Assembly (NCBI RefSeq): GCF_028807635.1
Contig: NZ_JARBAX010000001.1
Location: forward strand, 3,364,501-3,428,500
From: Streptomyces spiramyceticus
Lineage (GTDB): Bacteria; Actinomycetota; Actinomycetes; Streptomycetales; Streptomycetaceae
Reading direction: 5' to 3'
DNA length: 64,000 bases
Both the position numbers and the translations under genes were made by a program. The stretch's first letter is position 1; every line of letters begins with the position of its first letter. The notes under the pieces are model-generated. The model did not search any database and was not told the origin of the DNA. It saw only the letters and a list, made by a program, of their open reading frames with translations. Positions 42,587 to 50,700 of this stretch are shown in pieces.

Positions 42587-43378
42587 TCAGGGCGACTTCA
42601 CCGCGACGAGCAGGGCGTAGCCGAGCGCGTCGTCGGCCACGGCTGCACGGGCCGCGGCGAAGACGGGAGGGGCTGCTTCGAGGTCGACGCCGGCGGCGGT
42701 GAGCTTCTCCGGGGCCGTCATGCGCAGCAGGTTCAGCCTCGCCTCGATCTGGTCGATCATGCGCAGCATCGCGTGGTTGTGGTCCTCGGTGGTGAGCGTG
42801 CGCAGTCCGGCGGTGGCCAGGATTTCCGCGTACTCGCTCAGCGGCCGGGCGTCTGCGATGCAGGCGATACGGGCGCCGAGTCCCGTCAGTTCGGGTGGGA
42901 GCCCGTCGGCGTCGGCGGTGACGTCGGTGATGCCGAGCCGTCCGCCGGGGCGCAGGACGCGGGCGAACTCGGCAGCCGCTTTCGCCTTGTCGGGGAACGT
43001 GCACAGAGCGCACTCGCACACAATGACGTCGAAGGCTGCGGCCGGGTACGGCAGTTGCTCGGCGTCCCCGGTGGTGAAGTGGACCCTGTCGGCGAATCCT
43101 GCCGCCTGCGCCGCGCCCCGGGCGAGAGCGGTGTTGGCGGAGGCGTAGTCCACGCCGTCCACCCGTGCGCCGTAGAGGTCGGCGAGAACCAGCGCGGTGG
43201 TGCCGCGGCCCGAGGCGACATCCAGTACCCGCTCGTCCGGGCTGAGGGCGAGGGCCCCGGCGAGGCGGCGGGTGAGCAGGGTGCCGCCGGGGTGGTACGA
43301 GTCGCCGAGCAGCAGGGTGACGACGTCGGAGGAGTACGCGGCGGCGCAGCACGCCTTGAGATCGTCGTCGGCGGTCAT
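42587..43378 (-). CDS. SAM-dependent methyltransferase of the radical SAM operon
   Basis: 263 residues. Motif I ERVLDVASGRGTTALVLADLYG, then RVDGVDYASANTALARG, FTTGDAEQLPYPAAAFDVIVCECALCTFPDKAKAA and FARVLRPGGRLGITDVT. The ECALC and DLKACCAAAYSS Cys residues recall ArsM-like enzymes, but their spacing does not prove arsenic binding. The ATG overlaps the radical SAM stop (ATGA), so it is the last gene of the MauE-radical SAM-methyltransferase operon. It probably methylates the product of the radical SAM enzyme or its lipid. Confidence 0.85.
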   Translation of the reverse strand: MTADDDLKACCAAAYSSDVVTLLLGDSYHPGGTLLTRRLAGALALSPDERVLDVASGRGTTALVLADLYGARVDGVDYASANTALARGAAQAAGFADRVHFTTGDAEQLPYPAAAFDVIVCECALCTFPDKAKAAAEFARVLRPGGRLGITDVTADADGLPPELTGLGARIACIADARPLSEYAEILATAGLRTLTTEDHNHAMLRMIDQIEARLNLLRMTAPEKLTAAGVDLEAAPPVFAAARAAVADDALGYALLVAVKSP

Positions 43379-44991
43379 CGCGTGCCCCCTTGCTCGCCTG
43401 CGGTCTTGGTGCCGTGCTCGCGTGCGGTCTTGGAGCCGTACGGCGTGTCCATGAGGAGGGGTGCCAGGGGCAGGGCATTGGGCACCACGGGGGCGACGGG
43501 GACGCCGGACATCTGCGCGCGGATCTGTTCGCGGTAGCCGACGGAGTTGTACGCGCAGAAGGGGATGAGGCGTCCGTCGGGGGTGATTTCCTCGACGCAG
43601 CACTTCATCAGCTGTTTGACGTTGAGGGTGTACGGGTCCTGGAAGTCCTGCACCACGATCATGAACGCCTTGTCGCTGAGATCCTTGACGACCTCGGGCA
43701 GGTCGATACCGCAGCTGTCGGCGCGGTCCAGCGCTTCGGCGGTGGCGCGCAGCTTCTCCTCGGTCGTCTCGGTGCCCATGAACGCCGAGGCGGACCACAG
43801 CTTCTCCAGAGCCTCGCGGATGCCGGCGTCGGGCATCACCCGGTTGGAGATGTAGTCGAGGTAGTCCTCGACCTGGAGCAGCCTCGGAATCGGCAGGACG
43901 GCGCGGGATCCCGGCTCGCCGTCCACCAGCAGGTAGGTGACCGACCGGCAGGTGGGGAAGCAGCACGGTACGGGGAAGAAGTCGCCCTTCTGGAACCAGT
44001 CCGGCCGCTGCGCGTTGATCAGTTTGATGACATCGGGGTTGGTGAGCCGGTTCAGCGGATCGAACTCCACGTGCCGACCGGAGTGGGTGACCGGCTGGAA
44101 GGCCACCGACCGTACGGCCGGATGGTCGATGCCGTACTCGATGATCGCGCCGAGCTCGTGCTCGTTCAGGCCGCGCTCGACGGCTGCGACCAGGGTGACG
44201 GTCAGCCCCGCGTCCGCGCAGTTGTCCAGCGCCTTTTGCTTGAATTTCCGCAGGTCGCGGCCGCGGATCTCCAGGTGGGTGCGCTCGTCGAAGCCGTCGA
44301 ACTGGAGGTAGATGTTCACCGACCTGCCGGGCATCCGGTTGCGTTTGCCGAGCTCGGCGACGAAATTCCGGTCGGAGGCGAGGCGGATGCCGTTGGTGTT
44401 GAGGTTGACGTTCTTGATCGGGCGGGCCTGGGCGAGGTCGATGAAGTCGAGGATGTGCTGGTGGATGGTCGGTTCCCCGCCGGAGAACATCACGACCTCC
44501 GCCTCGCCCTCCGACTCCACGAACACGTCGAGCATCCGCTCGCACTGGGCGCGGGTGATGGCGTACCCTCCCCCACTCTCGGCTGAGCGGGGGGACCCCC
44601 GTCCCTGGTGGCCGGAGTCGGCGAAGCAGATCGGGCAGTCCAGGTTGCAGCCGGTGTTGACCTCGATGATGCCGAGGCAGGCGTGCTGCTTGTGCTCCGG
44701 GCACAGCCCGCAGTCGGAGGGGCAGCCGTCCTTCACCTCGGTCTGGAAGACCAGCGGGATCGTGCCGGGCTTGTTGAACCGCGCCGAGGCCATGTACTCC
44801 TCGGCGTCGCCGTAGACGAGGGCCTCGAACCCGCCGTGCTCCTTGCACCGTTTGCGCAGGTAGACCTTGTTCTCGCGGATGTTGACCTGGGCGTCGACGG
44901 TGGTCTTGCAGATCGGGCAGATGGACTTGGTGAACTCGACGAACACCTCGTCGCGATCCACTTTGCGTTGTGGCACGGGTGCTTGGGTCAT
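43375..44991 (-). CDS. radical SAM enzyme of the Tes/MJ0619 type
   Basis: 538 residues. The N-terminus has CPIC (25-28) and CKEH (49-52), a rubredoxin-like metal site. GCPSDCGLCPEHKQHAC (90-105) could hold an auxiliary Fe-S cluster. TGCNLDCPICF carries the SAM-cluster Cys residues 115, 119 and 122, followed by FSGGEPT. CCFPTC (343-348), CC (464-465) and PFCAYN (479) are further cluster ligands of the family that includes archaeal tetraether synthase. The ATG at 44991 has AAGGAG 6 bases upstream. A 13-residue palindromic-element insert (129-141) follows FADSGH. The C-terminal tail has KTAREHG/KTAGEQG repeats. A membrane-lipid substrate is inference. Confidence 0.85.
   Translation of the reverse strand: MTQAPVPQRKVDRDEVFVEFTKSICPICKTTVDAQVNIRENKVYLRKRCKEHGGFEALVYGDAEEYMASARFNKPGTIPLVFQTEVKDGCPSDCGLCPEHKQHACLGIIEVNTGCNLDCPICFADSGHQGRGSPRSAESGGGYAITRAQCERMLDVFVESEGEAEVVMFSGGEPTIHQHILDFIDLAQARPIKNVNLNTNGIRLASDRNFVAELGKRNRMPGRSVNIYLQFDGFDERTHLEIRGRDLRKFKQKALDNCADAGLTVTLVAAVERGLNEHELGAIIEYGIDHPAVRSVAFQPVTHSGRHVEFDPLNRLTNPDVIKLINAQRPDWFQKGDFFPVPCCFPTCRSVTYLLVDGEPGSRAVLPIPRLLQVEDYLDYISNRVMPDAGIREALEKLWSASAFMGTETTEEKLRATAEALDRADSCGIDLPEVVKDLSDKAFMIVVQDFQDPYTLNVKQLMKCCVEEITPDGRLIPFCAYNSVGYREQIRAQMSGVPVAPVVPNALPLAPLLMDTPYGSKTAREHGTKTAGEQGGTR
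44565..44607. repeat. small palindromic element inserted in frame in the radical SAM gene
   Basis: ACCCTCCCCCA (44565-44575) and GGGGGGACCCCC (44589-44600) flank a 13-nt centre. Both arms are identical to those at 40464-40496 in the kinase gene. It encodes QGRGSPRSAESGG in a loop just after the SAM-cluster motif. Confidence 0.75.
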
Positions 44992-45124
44992 CCGGGACTC
45001 CTTCACTCGTATCGCTCATATCACTCATATCGCGACCGGGCTCGCACGCCTGGCCCGGGCCGCCGCCGCATCCCACTGCGGCTGTCTGGGTGAACGGCGG
45101 AAGAGCCCGGCCGGTCACCGGATG

Positions 45125-45589
45125 TCATGAACGGTGTCCGGCGACGGCCGCACCGCCGGGCGACGAGGAGCGGGGCCGTGCAGCAGCAGCCCGGCGCAGC
45201 AGCAGCCCCGCATAGAGCAGGGCCAAGCCGTCCTGCACGAGTACGACCCAGCTGAGCCGCTGAGGCAGGTAGATCCCGAAGCAGCCGCAGTTGGTCACGG
45301 TGAGCTCGCGTGCGTACGCCTGCACGGCAAGGAACGACCACACCACCGAGACGGCCGTGAACACCCACACCGGCGCGAGTGCCTTCGAGCGCGGGCGAGC
45401 CAGGAACCAGACCCCGCACACCAGCTCGCCCGCGATCAGTGCCACGGCCAGAGCCACGGCCAGTGCGGTCGCGGCACCGCCGGTCAGCAGCCCGTACTCG
45501 GCCAGAATCCCGGGCATGTGCCCGAAGGAGGCGAGCTGGCCGACCGCCATCGCCGTGTACACCGCACCCAGCACAATCCGCAGCACCAT
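45125..45589 (-). CDS. MauE/DoxX-like redox-associated membrane protein
   Basis: 154 residues with four hydrophobic segments. ILGAVYTAMAVGQLASFGHMPGILAEYGLL and the NCGCFGIYL motif between segments three and four are typical of MauE-type proteins, which accompany redox enzymes and handle electrons or disulfides at the membrane. It is the first gene of the operon with the radical SAM enzyme and methyltransferase and could feed electrons to the former. Its promoter has a Crp-type box. Confidence 0.8.
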   Translation of the reverse strand: MVLRIVLGAVYTAMAVGQLASFGHMPGILAEYGLLTGGAATALAVALAVALIAGELVCGVWFLARPRSKALAPVWVFTAVSVVWSFLAVQAYARELTVTNCGCFGIYLPQRLSWVVLVQDGLALLYAGLLLRRAAAARPRSSSPGGAAVAGHRS

Positions 45590-45595
45590 GATCTG

Positions 45596-45638
45596 AACGC
45601 TAGGCGCGGAGGAAGCCGAGAACTGTAAGCGCGCTCAC
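45596..45638 (-). promoter_or_regulatory. Crp-type box and -10 of the MauE-radical SAM operon
   Basis: On the minus strand GTGAGCGCGCTTAC (45638-45625) is followed after exactly 22 bases by TAGCGT (45601-45596). Spacing and sequence match the boxes before the four-TM gene and the SRPBCC gene. Confidence 0.8.
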
Positions 45639-45706
45639 CGAACGGGCACCCGATCCGCCGCAACGGCATGGCGGACCTGCTCGTCCGCGGTGTGCAAGTC
45701 CCCGGC

Positions 45707-46318
45707 TCACTGGAGGGCAGAGCGCCGCTCCGCCTCCTTCTTGACCGACGTCAGCGAGGCCGCGACCCTCTCCTCCCAGCGTGCGGCCACCAGTTGCCCC
45801 CAGCGTTGCCCGAGCCCCCACAGGTCGGTGCCCAGCTCCCCGTCGTACTCCAGTCGGGTGCCAGACTCGTACCCGAACTCGCACTCGTACTCGTACAGGC
45901 AGAACGCCTCCACGACGGCCGGTACGGGACCTCGTACCAGGCGGAAGTCGATCCGCTCCGGGCGGGTGAACCGCACCGTCTCCACCGTCTTCGCCGTCAA
46001 CCGCCCGTCCGCAACCGGGGTGAAGTGCGCGGCGAGCACCATGTCGCTGCCACGCTCCAGCACCCGCACCTTCTCCCGCATCGCCCGAGTGGGCCGGCCG
46101 AGATAGGGCTGAGCAATTACGTCGAAGACCACGTCCCGAGGGGCCCGGATGTCGACGACCTGTGGCCCGAGCTGGCGGGTCCGCCGACCGACGCCCATGT
46201 CCAGCGACAGCGCCCCACTCACAAGACCCAGATATCCGGCGGCTGCGGTGCCGGCGCCCGCCGCCGCCACGACCGCCAGCCGCCCCGCCCACACCATGTC
46301 CGCACGCTTTCTCACCAC
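45707..46318 (-). CDS. SRPBCC/polyketide-cyclase-like protein with membrane anchor
   Basis: 203 residues. An N-terminal hydrophobic helix (about 10-35) anchors a START-like SRPBCC domain: VVDIRAPRDVVFDVIAQPYLG, ADGRLTAKTVETVRFTRPERIDFRLVRGPVP, EYECEFGYESGTRLEYDGELG. The fold binds hydrophobic ligands in a cavity, which suits a lipid-handling role beside the CDP-alcohol phosphatidyltransferase and radical SAM genes. It is divergent from the phosphatidyltransferase, sharing one Crp-type box. Confidence 0.8.
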   Translation of the reverse strand: MVRKRADMVWAGRLAVVAAAGAGTAAAGYLGLVSGALSLDMGVGRRTRQLGPQVVDIRAPRDVVFDVIAQPYLGRPTRAMREKVRVLERGSDMVLAAHFTPVADGRLTAKTVETVRFTRPERIDFRLVRGPVPAVVEAFCLYEYECEFGYESGTRLEYDGELGTDLWGLGQRWGQLVAARWEERVAASLTSVKKEAERRSALQ

Positions 46319-46322
46319 AACG

Positions 46323-46393
46323 ACGCTACGGCCGGCGGGCGTGCGGATCGGTGAGCGCGCTCACCTTTCAGCTGCGGGTCGGCCGTCTACGGT
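46323..46393. promoter_or_regulatory. shared Crp-type box between SRPBCC and phosphatidyltransferase genes
   Basis: GTGAGCGCGCTCAC at 46351-46364 is a perfect palindrome of GTGA-N6-TCAC form. On the minus strand TAGCGT (46328-46323) follows after exactly 22 bases; on the plus strand TACGGT follows after 23. One site could thus activate both divergent genes from the -41.5 position. Confidence 0.82.
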
Positions 46394-46452
46394 GAGCGGA
46401 GCCCATCGCGCGTGGAAAATCGCGCGTGGAAAGTGGAGAAAGGCCGGCCGAC

Positions 46453-47115
46453 GTGTCCGTATCCGATCTCGCCGACAGTCGCGCCGCGACCAATGCGCTG
46501 CTGGGGATGCTGAAACAGGACCGCTGGAGACCTCTCGCCGTCGCACGCTTCCTGTGGCAGGCCACCGACCGCTCGGCGCGGCAAGCGGCCCGCCGCCCCC
46601 GGGCACTGGCCCAGGTCACCGCCCTGCACTGCCTGCTGCTCGCGCTCGCCCGGCGCCGCGGACGGGGGTGGCTGGCGACAAGCTGGACCCTCAGTGCCCT
46701 TCACCTGGGCTTGCTGGAGCAACGTGACCGGCTCTCGGCAGCCGATGTGCTCACCCTGGTCCGCGGCAACCTTCCCGTCACGGCCGTGGGGTCGAGCCGC
46801 TGGTCGGGCGTGCTGGCGATCACCCTTGACCTGGCTGACGGCCGCCTGGCCCGGCAACGGGCCACCGTGTCCCCGTTCGGCGAGTACGCCGACACCTTCG
46901 CCGACGCCGCGTTCTGGACCTGGCTGACCCTTCGGCACGAACCCGACCGCACGGTACGGGCGGCGGCGATCGCCGCCTGGGCGGTACCGGTCGTCACGGT
47001 CACCGCCGTCGCCGTCAGCCGCGGCACCATGCCGGAGCGGCCCCGCCCCGCGCTGCTGCGCCCGGCTGCCGCGATGCAGGGCATCGTCGCCCTGCGCCAC
47101 CTGCTGCGCCGCTGA
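46453..47115 (+). CDS. CDP-alcohol phosphatidyltransferase
   Basis: 220 residues from a GTG at 46453. The CDP-alcohol phosphotransferase signature D-x2-D-G-x2-A-R-x8-G-x3-D-x3-D is complete (DLADGRLARQRATVSPFGEY, then ADTFAD). Several hydrophobic helices surround it (TALHCLLLALARR; FWTWLTL; AAIAAWAVPVVTVTAVAV). Such enzymes exchange CMP of CDP-diacylglycerol or CDP-alcohols for an alcohol, making phospholipids. It is a strong hint that the surrounding Crp-linked genes act on membrane lipids. Confidence 0.87.
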   Translation: MSVSDLADSRAATNALLGMLKQDRWRPLAVARFLWQATDRSARQAARRPRALAQVTALHCLLLALARRRGRGWLATSWTLSALHLGLLEQRDRLSAADVLTLVRGNLPVTAVGSSRWSGVLAITLDLADGRLARQRATVSPFGEYADTFADAAFWTWLTLRHEPDRTVRAAAIAAWAVPVVTVTAVAVSRGTMPERPRPALLRPAAAMQGIVALRHLLRR

Positions 47116-47146
47116 CTCGGCCGGCCTGGCGCTCAGCCGGCTGCCA

Positions 47147-47680
47147 TTACCCCACGGGTTCCGTACGCGCGGCTCGCTCGTTACGCCGCTGCTCGTCCTG
47201 CTTACGCCACCCGTACCGGGTCACGCCCCGCGGCTTGAACACCGAGAGGACCAGGATGATGAGCAGCACCACCAGGCCGCCGACGGAGTGGAGCAGAGTG
47301 CCGGGCAGCTCGCGGGGATCGGCGCTGGACGCTGCTGCCTCTGCCAGGCGGCTCACGGTCTGTGTCTCTGTCAGCAACACGGTGGCTGCGAAGATCGTGA
47401 GCAGGAGTTTCACCAGCACCCAGTAGTGCCGGAACAAGCCCCACGGGGTGCCCAGCGCGTTGATGATCCCGACGAGCACCGACGCGAGGGCCAGCGGGAC
47501 GATGGCATACAGAACCGTCACCTCCATCGCGGTGTACGCGCCCCGGACCGTCGACACGTCCCCGCTGGTCACGGCGGTGACATCGAGAGCGAGATACGCA
47601 CAGACCGCGCCGAGCCAGCCGACCGAAGTGGCGACGTGAGCAGTGAGCACGATCTTGCGGAGGCGCGGCGGCATGATCAT
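47147..47680 (-). CDS. integral membrane protein (DUF2269-like)
   Basis: 177 residues with four hydrophobic segments (VLTAHVATSVGWLGAVCAYLAL; AMEVTVLYAIVPLALASVLVGII; WVLVKLLLTIFAATVLLTETQ; LLHSVGGLVVLLIILVLSVF). The conserved His in TAHVATSVGWLGA and the four-helix plan resemble DUF2269/copper-resistance-D-like proteins. It is coupled by ATGA to the 72-aa gene and convergent with the phosphatidyltransferase gene. Function unknown. Confidence 0.7.
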   Translation of the reverse strand: MIMPPRLRKIVLTAHVATSVGWLGAVCAYLALDVTAVTSGDVSTVRGAYTAMEVTVLYAIVPLALASVLVGIINALGTPWGLFRHYWVLVKLLLTIFAATVLLTETQTVSRLAEAAASSADPRELPGTLLHSVGGLVVLLIILVLSVFKPRGVTRYGWRKQDEQRRNERAARTEPVG

Positions 47681-47895
47681 CGGTAGCTGTCCTCCGGCGG
47701 CGCGTATGCCTGGATCGCTGCGACGCCGACCGGCGCTGCGCCGCCTGTACCCATGTGGCGGCCGGGGCCGTGATCCCCGCCCAGGCCGGTGAGCTTCGCG
47801 ATCACCACGAGGAGGATCAGGACCCCGACGATGATCGCGAACACCTTCACCCACCGGGGGGCCGCGGGTGGTGCGGGTGGGGGTGAGTCGGCCAT
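47677..47895 (-). CDS. small single-TM protein under a TetR operator
   Basis: 72 residues. After a Pro-rich start (MADSPPPAPPAAPRW) comes one helix (VKVFAIIVGVLILLVVIAKLTGL), then a Gly/His-rich outer part. GGAGG lies about 7 bases before the ATG at 47895. It overlaps the DUF2269-like gene (ATGA) and is divergent from the TetR gene, so it is the likely target of that repressor. Confidence 0.75.
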   Translation of the reverse strand: MADSPPPAPPAAPRWVKVFAIIVGVLILLVVIAKLTGLGGDHGPGRHMGTGGAAPVGVAAIQAYAPPEDSYR

Positions 47896-47958
47896 GAGGT
47901 TCCTCCATTGCGACGCATGGGTCGGCAGGCTCTGCCGTACTGCCGAGACCAGTTTACG

Positions 47959-47971
47959 AGACACTCTGTCT
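47959..47971. promoter_or_regulatory. TetR-type operator between divergent genes
   Basis: AGACA-CTC-TGTCT is a perfect 5-bp-arm palindrome that ends two bases before the TetR start codon and 64 bp from the divergent small membrane protein start. Confidence 0.55.
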
Positions 47972-47973
47972 GG

Positions 47974-48597
47974 ATGGCATCAAAGCGTCACGGCTTCATC
48001 GCCACGTATGATGCACTGGTGCCGAAGCTGTGGAACGAGACGATCGAGACGCACCGCCAAGCCGTGCGCGAGGCGATCCTGGAAACCACGTGGGAGCTGG
48101 TGGCCGAGCACGGGCTGATGTCGGTGACCATGACGCAGATCGCAGAGAAGGCCGGGATCGGACGCGCGACGCTGTACAAGTACTTCCCGGACGTCGAGGC
48201 GATCCTGGCCGCCCACCACGAGCGTCACGTCGCCGGCCACCTCGAACAGCTCGCCGAACTCCGGGACCAGCCCGGCGACGCCGACGAACGGCTCGCAGCG
48301 GTACTCGAGCGGTATGCGCTCATCTCTCACTACCGCGGGCGACACGGCAACGACGAGCTCGCGGCACTCCTGCACCGAGGCGAGCATGTCGCCCATGCGC
48401 AGCAGCAGCTCATCGACCTGTTCCGGGACCTGCTGGCCGAGGCCGCGACGAGCGGCCACCTCCGGGACGATGTCACACCGGACGAGCTGGCGCGGTACTG
48501 CCTCCACGCCCTGGGCGCAGCCGGCACTCTGCCGTCCGAAGCCGCGGTGCGCCGACTCGTCGCGGTCACCCTGGCCGGGCTGCGCCCACCGCGCTGA
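47974..48597 (+). CDS. TetR/AcrR-family repressor
   Basis: 207 residues. The HTH is typical (REAILETTWELVAEHGLMSVTMTQIAEKAGIGRATLYKYFPDVEAILAAHH). The C-terminal ligand domain is helical (LERYALISHYRG...LLHRGEHVAHAQQQLIDLFRD). The ATG at 47974 starts at the family's usual place (MASKRHGFIA). Divergent from the 72-aa/DUF2269-like gene pair, which it probably represses. Ligand unknown. Confidence 0.88.
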   Translation: MASKRHGFIATYDALVPKLWNETIETHRQAVREAILETTWELVAEHGLMSVTMTQIAEKAGIGRATLYKYFPDVEAILAAHHERHVAGHLEQLAELRDQPGDADERLAAVLERYALISHYRGRHGNDELAALLHRGEHVAHAQQQLIDLFRDLLAEAATSGHLRDDVTPDELARYCLHALGAAGTLPSEAAVRRLVAVTLAGLRPPR

Positions 48598-48786
48598 GCC
48601 TGTCGACGCCGCTGGAGCGAAGCCCTCAGTGGCGTGCGCAGACCCGGCCCGACGGCCCGACGGCTCGATCCGAGGATCCTGCGGCACTTGCTGAAGGCGG
48701 GACTGCTCTCCAAGCGGTCAGGACCCTTCTTCCCGCGTAGGGCAGAAGGCGGGACGGCGAGGAGGAACTGGGCCGTTGAGGACTCA

Positions 48787-48823
48787 GCACCCCGGGGACA
48801 GTCCTTGAACATCCCCGGGGTGC
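48787..48823. terminator. terminator between convergent TetR and DUF305 genes
   Basis: GCACCCCGGGG (48787-48797) pairs with CCCCGGGGTGC (48813-48823) around a 15-nt loop. The rest of the 290-bp gap (48598-48887) has no recognisable gene. Confidence 0.75.
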
Positions 48824-48887
48824 CTTCGACTCGTAGAACGTGTCGCTGGTGTCGACGGCCGGCAGATGAGCGGGGCCGCCGCAGCGA

Positions 48888-49517
48888 TCAGCTCTTGCCG
48901 AGCAGCTTGTTCATGCGGGTGATCTCGGCGCTCTGCGAGGCGATGATGTCGCCGGCCATGTCCTTGGCGGGCTTGTACGCCCCGTCGGCCTGCTCGGTCT
49001 CGGCCATCTCGATCGCGCCCTCATGGTGCTTGATCATCATTTCCATGAATGCGGTGTCGAACGCCTTGCCGGACGACTCCTCCAGCTCGTCCATCTCTTC
49101 GGGCGTCATCATCCCGGTCATGGAGTGTCCGCCGTGCTCCGCGCTCTCGTCCGCCTTGGGCACGTCCTCGCCCCAGGAGGTGAGCCAACCGGACAGGGTC
49201 TTGATCTCCGGGTCCTGCGCCTTCTTGATCTCTCCGGCCAGCTTCTTGACCTCGGCGGACTGGGCCCGGGTCTCCGCCAGCTCGGCCATCTCGACCGCCT
49301 GCCGGTGGTGCGGGATCATGCCCTTCGCGAAGGTGACGTCGGCAGCATTGTGCTCACCCTGCTCGACAGAGGGCGACGCGGTCGGCGAGGAGGTCTTGTG
49401 GCCGTCGTGGCCGGCCGAGCTGTCGTTGTTTCCGCCGCAGGCGGCGAGTACGACGGCGGCGGTGGCCGCGGCCGCGACAGCGGTGGCGCGGCGGATCAGG
49501 GAACGGTGTGCGGTCAT
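48888..49517 (-). CDS. DUF305 lipoprotein, copper-region associated
   Basis: 209 residues. The lipoprotein signal ends VVLAACGGNN with the lipid Cys at about residue 24. Two DUF305 half-repeats each carry a His pair: KGMIPHHRQAVEMAELAET and MEMMIKHHEGAIEMAETEQ. The family is four-helical, exported and found in copper/silver loci, where the His/Met residues may bind metal. GHSMTGMM adds Met. The ATG at 49517 is chosen because the signal peptide starts there. Confidence 0.87.
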   Translation of the reverse strand: MTAHRSLIRRATAVAAAATAAVVLAACGGNNDSSAGHDGHKTSSPTASPSVEQGEHNAADVTFAKGMIPHHRQAVEMAELAETRAQSAEVKKLAGEIKKAQDPEIKTLSGWLTSWGEDVPKADESAEHGGHSMTGMMTPEEMDELEESSGKAFDTAFMEMMIKHHEGAIEMAETEQADGAYKPAKDMAGDIIASQSAEITRMNKLLGKS

Positions 49518-49605
49518 GGTGATGCGACTCCTGTGTGCGCTGAATTCAGGCATGGCTCTCAGCGGCGGCTCCGGCCAAAGGGGACCGGGGCACACCGGGG
49601 CTGCC

Positions 49606-50031
49606 CTATATGCGCAGGAGTTGGAGTTCGCTCAATGAGGGCGGGGCACGTCCGCCCAGCGTTGCCGCGGGAACGGCGGCGGGCACGTCTGACGCCGGGC
49701 AGGTGACCAGTCCGGCCGGAGACAGGGCAGGCAGTGCGGGCGCCCCACTCGTGCCACTGGCCGCGCATGTGGCGTCGGCGTGCTCTGGGTGTCCGCCGGT
49801 ACTGCCGCCGCCGTGATCGACGTGTACGCAGTCGTCACAGCCCATCGCGTCAGCGTGCGACTCGGCCGCCGACGCGACGGCATGGCGTGCTTCCGGCATG
49901 GCATGGGTCGGCGCCGGGACGGCGGGCCCCAGGCCGTGCATGGCCACCACGCCCGCCAAAACGGCCAGCACAAGCAGCGCATACGCCCGCACCCCACCGG
50001 GCCGGGCCGCGCGCCACGTCTGCTGACTCAT
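49606..50031 (-). CDS. DUF6153-type exported protein
   Basis: 141 residues. One hydrophobic segment (ALLVLAVLAGVVAMHGLGP) is a signal or anchor. The outer part has His/Cys-rich stretches (HADAMGCDDCVHVDHGGG; HPEHADATCAASG) and the family end APPSLSELQLLRI. I recall this end as DUF6153. Metal binding is inference from the His/Cys content and the neighbouring DUF305 gene, 88 bp downstream on the same strand. Confidence 0.75.
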   Translation of the reverse strand: MSQQTWRAARPGGVRAYALLVLAVLAGVVAMHGLGPAVPAPTHAMPEARHAVASAAESHADAMGCDDCVHVDHGGGSTGGHPEHADATCAASGTSGAPALPALSPAGLVTCPASDVPAAVPAATLGGRAPPSLSELQLLRI

Positions 50032-50149
50032 GCCCCGCATCCTAATCGGAGCCTTTCCCCTGCCGCCGGTTTGCGGTGCGGGCGGTGTGCGCCCCCGTGA
50101 CATGACACCCGTGGCCGCGGCCTGCTTCGGCGCAGAGCAGTAACCGGCG

Positions 50150-50680
50150 TCAGCCCGCCACGCTGTGGCGCCACGCCGTGAACCGGGCGTACCAGTCGAG
50201 TACGTCGGTCAGGTGCCTGTTGGGGTTGGCGCACAGGGAGCGGATCTTGGCCGCGGGATCGATGAGCGGCACGGAGGGGACGTCGTCATCGTCCTCGGAG
50301 TCGTCGGCGTCGAGCAGGTCGCGTTCGGTGTCGGTCAGGTGCTCGCGGGCGATGGTCACGAGCGGGTAGCCGCCCGCCACAGGTGGCTCGTCGGGTTCGT
50401 CCGGGACGCACCGCCATGAGGCGCCGCAGTGGCGTACCGGGACTTCGCCCAGGTACCAGGCTGCTACCGACATGAGGACGGTGTCGCGTGCCCGGTCGGC
50501 TTCCTCCCAGGTCGTGAACCGGCTGCGGATCAGCTTTTCGAGCCGTGTCAGCGATTCGGGGCTGAAGTCCCATCCGCCTCCGTGGTCGGCGGCCCACTGG
50601 GGGAAGGCACCCTGCTGGGTGGCCAACCATGCGTTCAGGCGGGGGTTGTCCGCCCATGCGGGAGTGTCGATGGCATCCAT
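50150..50680 (-). CDS. uncharacterised soluble protein, divergent from a nuclease-like wall protein
   Basis: 176 residues, acidic, Trp-rich, no signal peptide. Segments such as NPRLNAWLATQQGAFPQWAADHGGGWDFSPESLTRLEKL and RARDTVLMSVAAWYLGEVPVRHCGASWR resemble small cytoplasmic proteins seen near toxins, but no family is certain. It is transcribed away from the wall-anchored nuclease-like gene and its first base is 199 bp from it. It could be an immunity protein; that is a guess from position and charge. Confidence 0.6.
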   Translation of the reverse strand: MDAIDTPAWADNPRLNAWLATQQGAFPQWAADHGGGWDFSPESLTRLEKLIRSRFTTWEEADRARDTVLMSVAAWYLGEVPVRHCGASWRCVPDEPDEPPVAGGYPLVTIAREHLTDTERDLLDADDSEDDDDVPSVPLIDPAAKIRSLCANPNRHLTDVLDWYARFTAWRHSVAG

Positions 50681-50700
50681 TGAATCACCCTAAAAGCAGG

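Noticed and set aside
42587..43378. ArsM arsenite methyltransferase
   Set aside because: It has Cys residues but no clear ArsM Cys triad and no ars genes nearby; the coupled radical SAM gene suggests another substrate.
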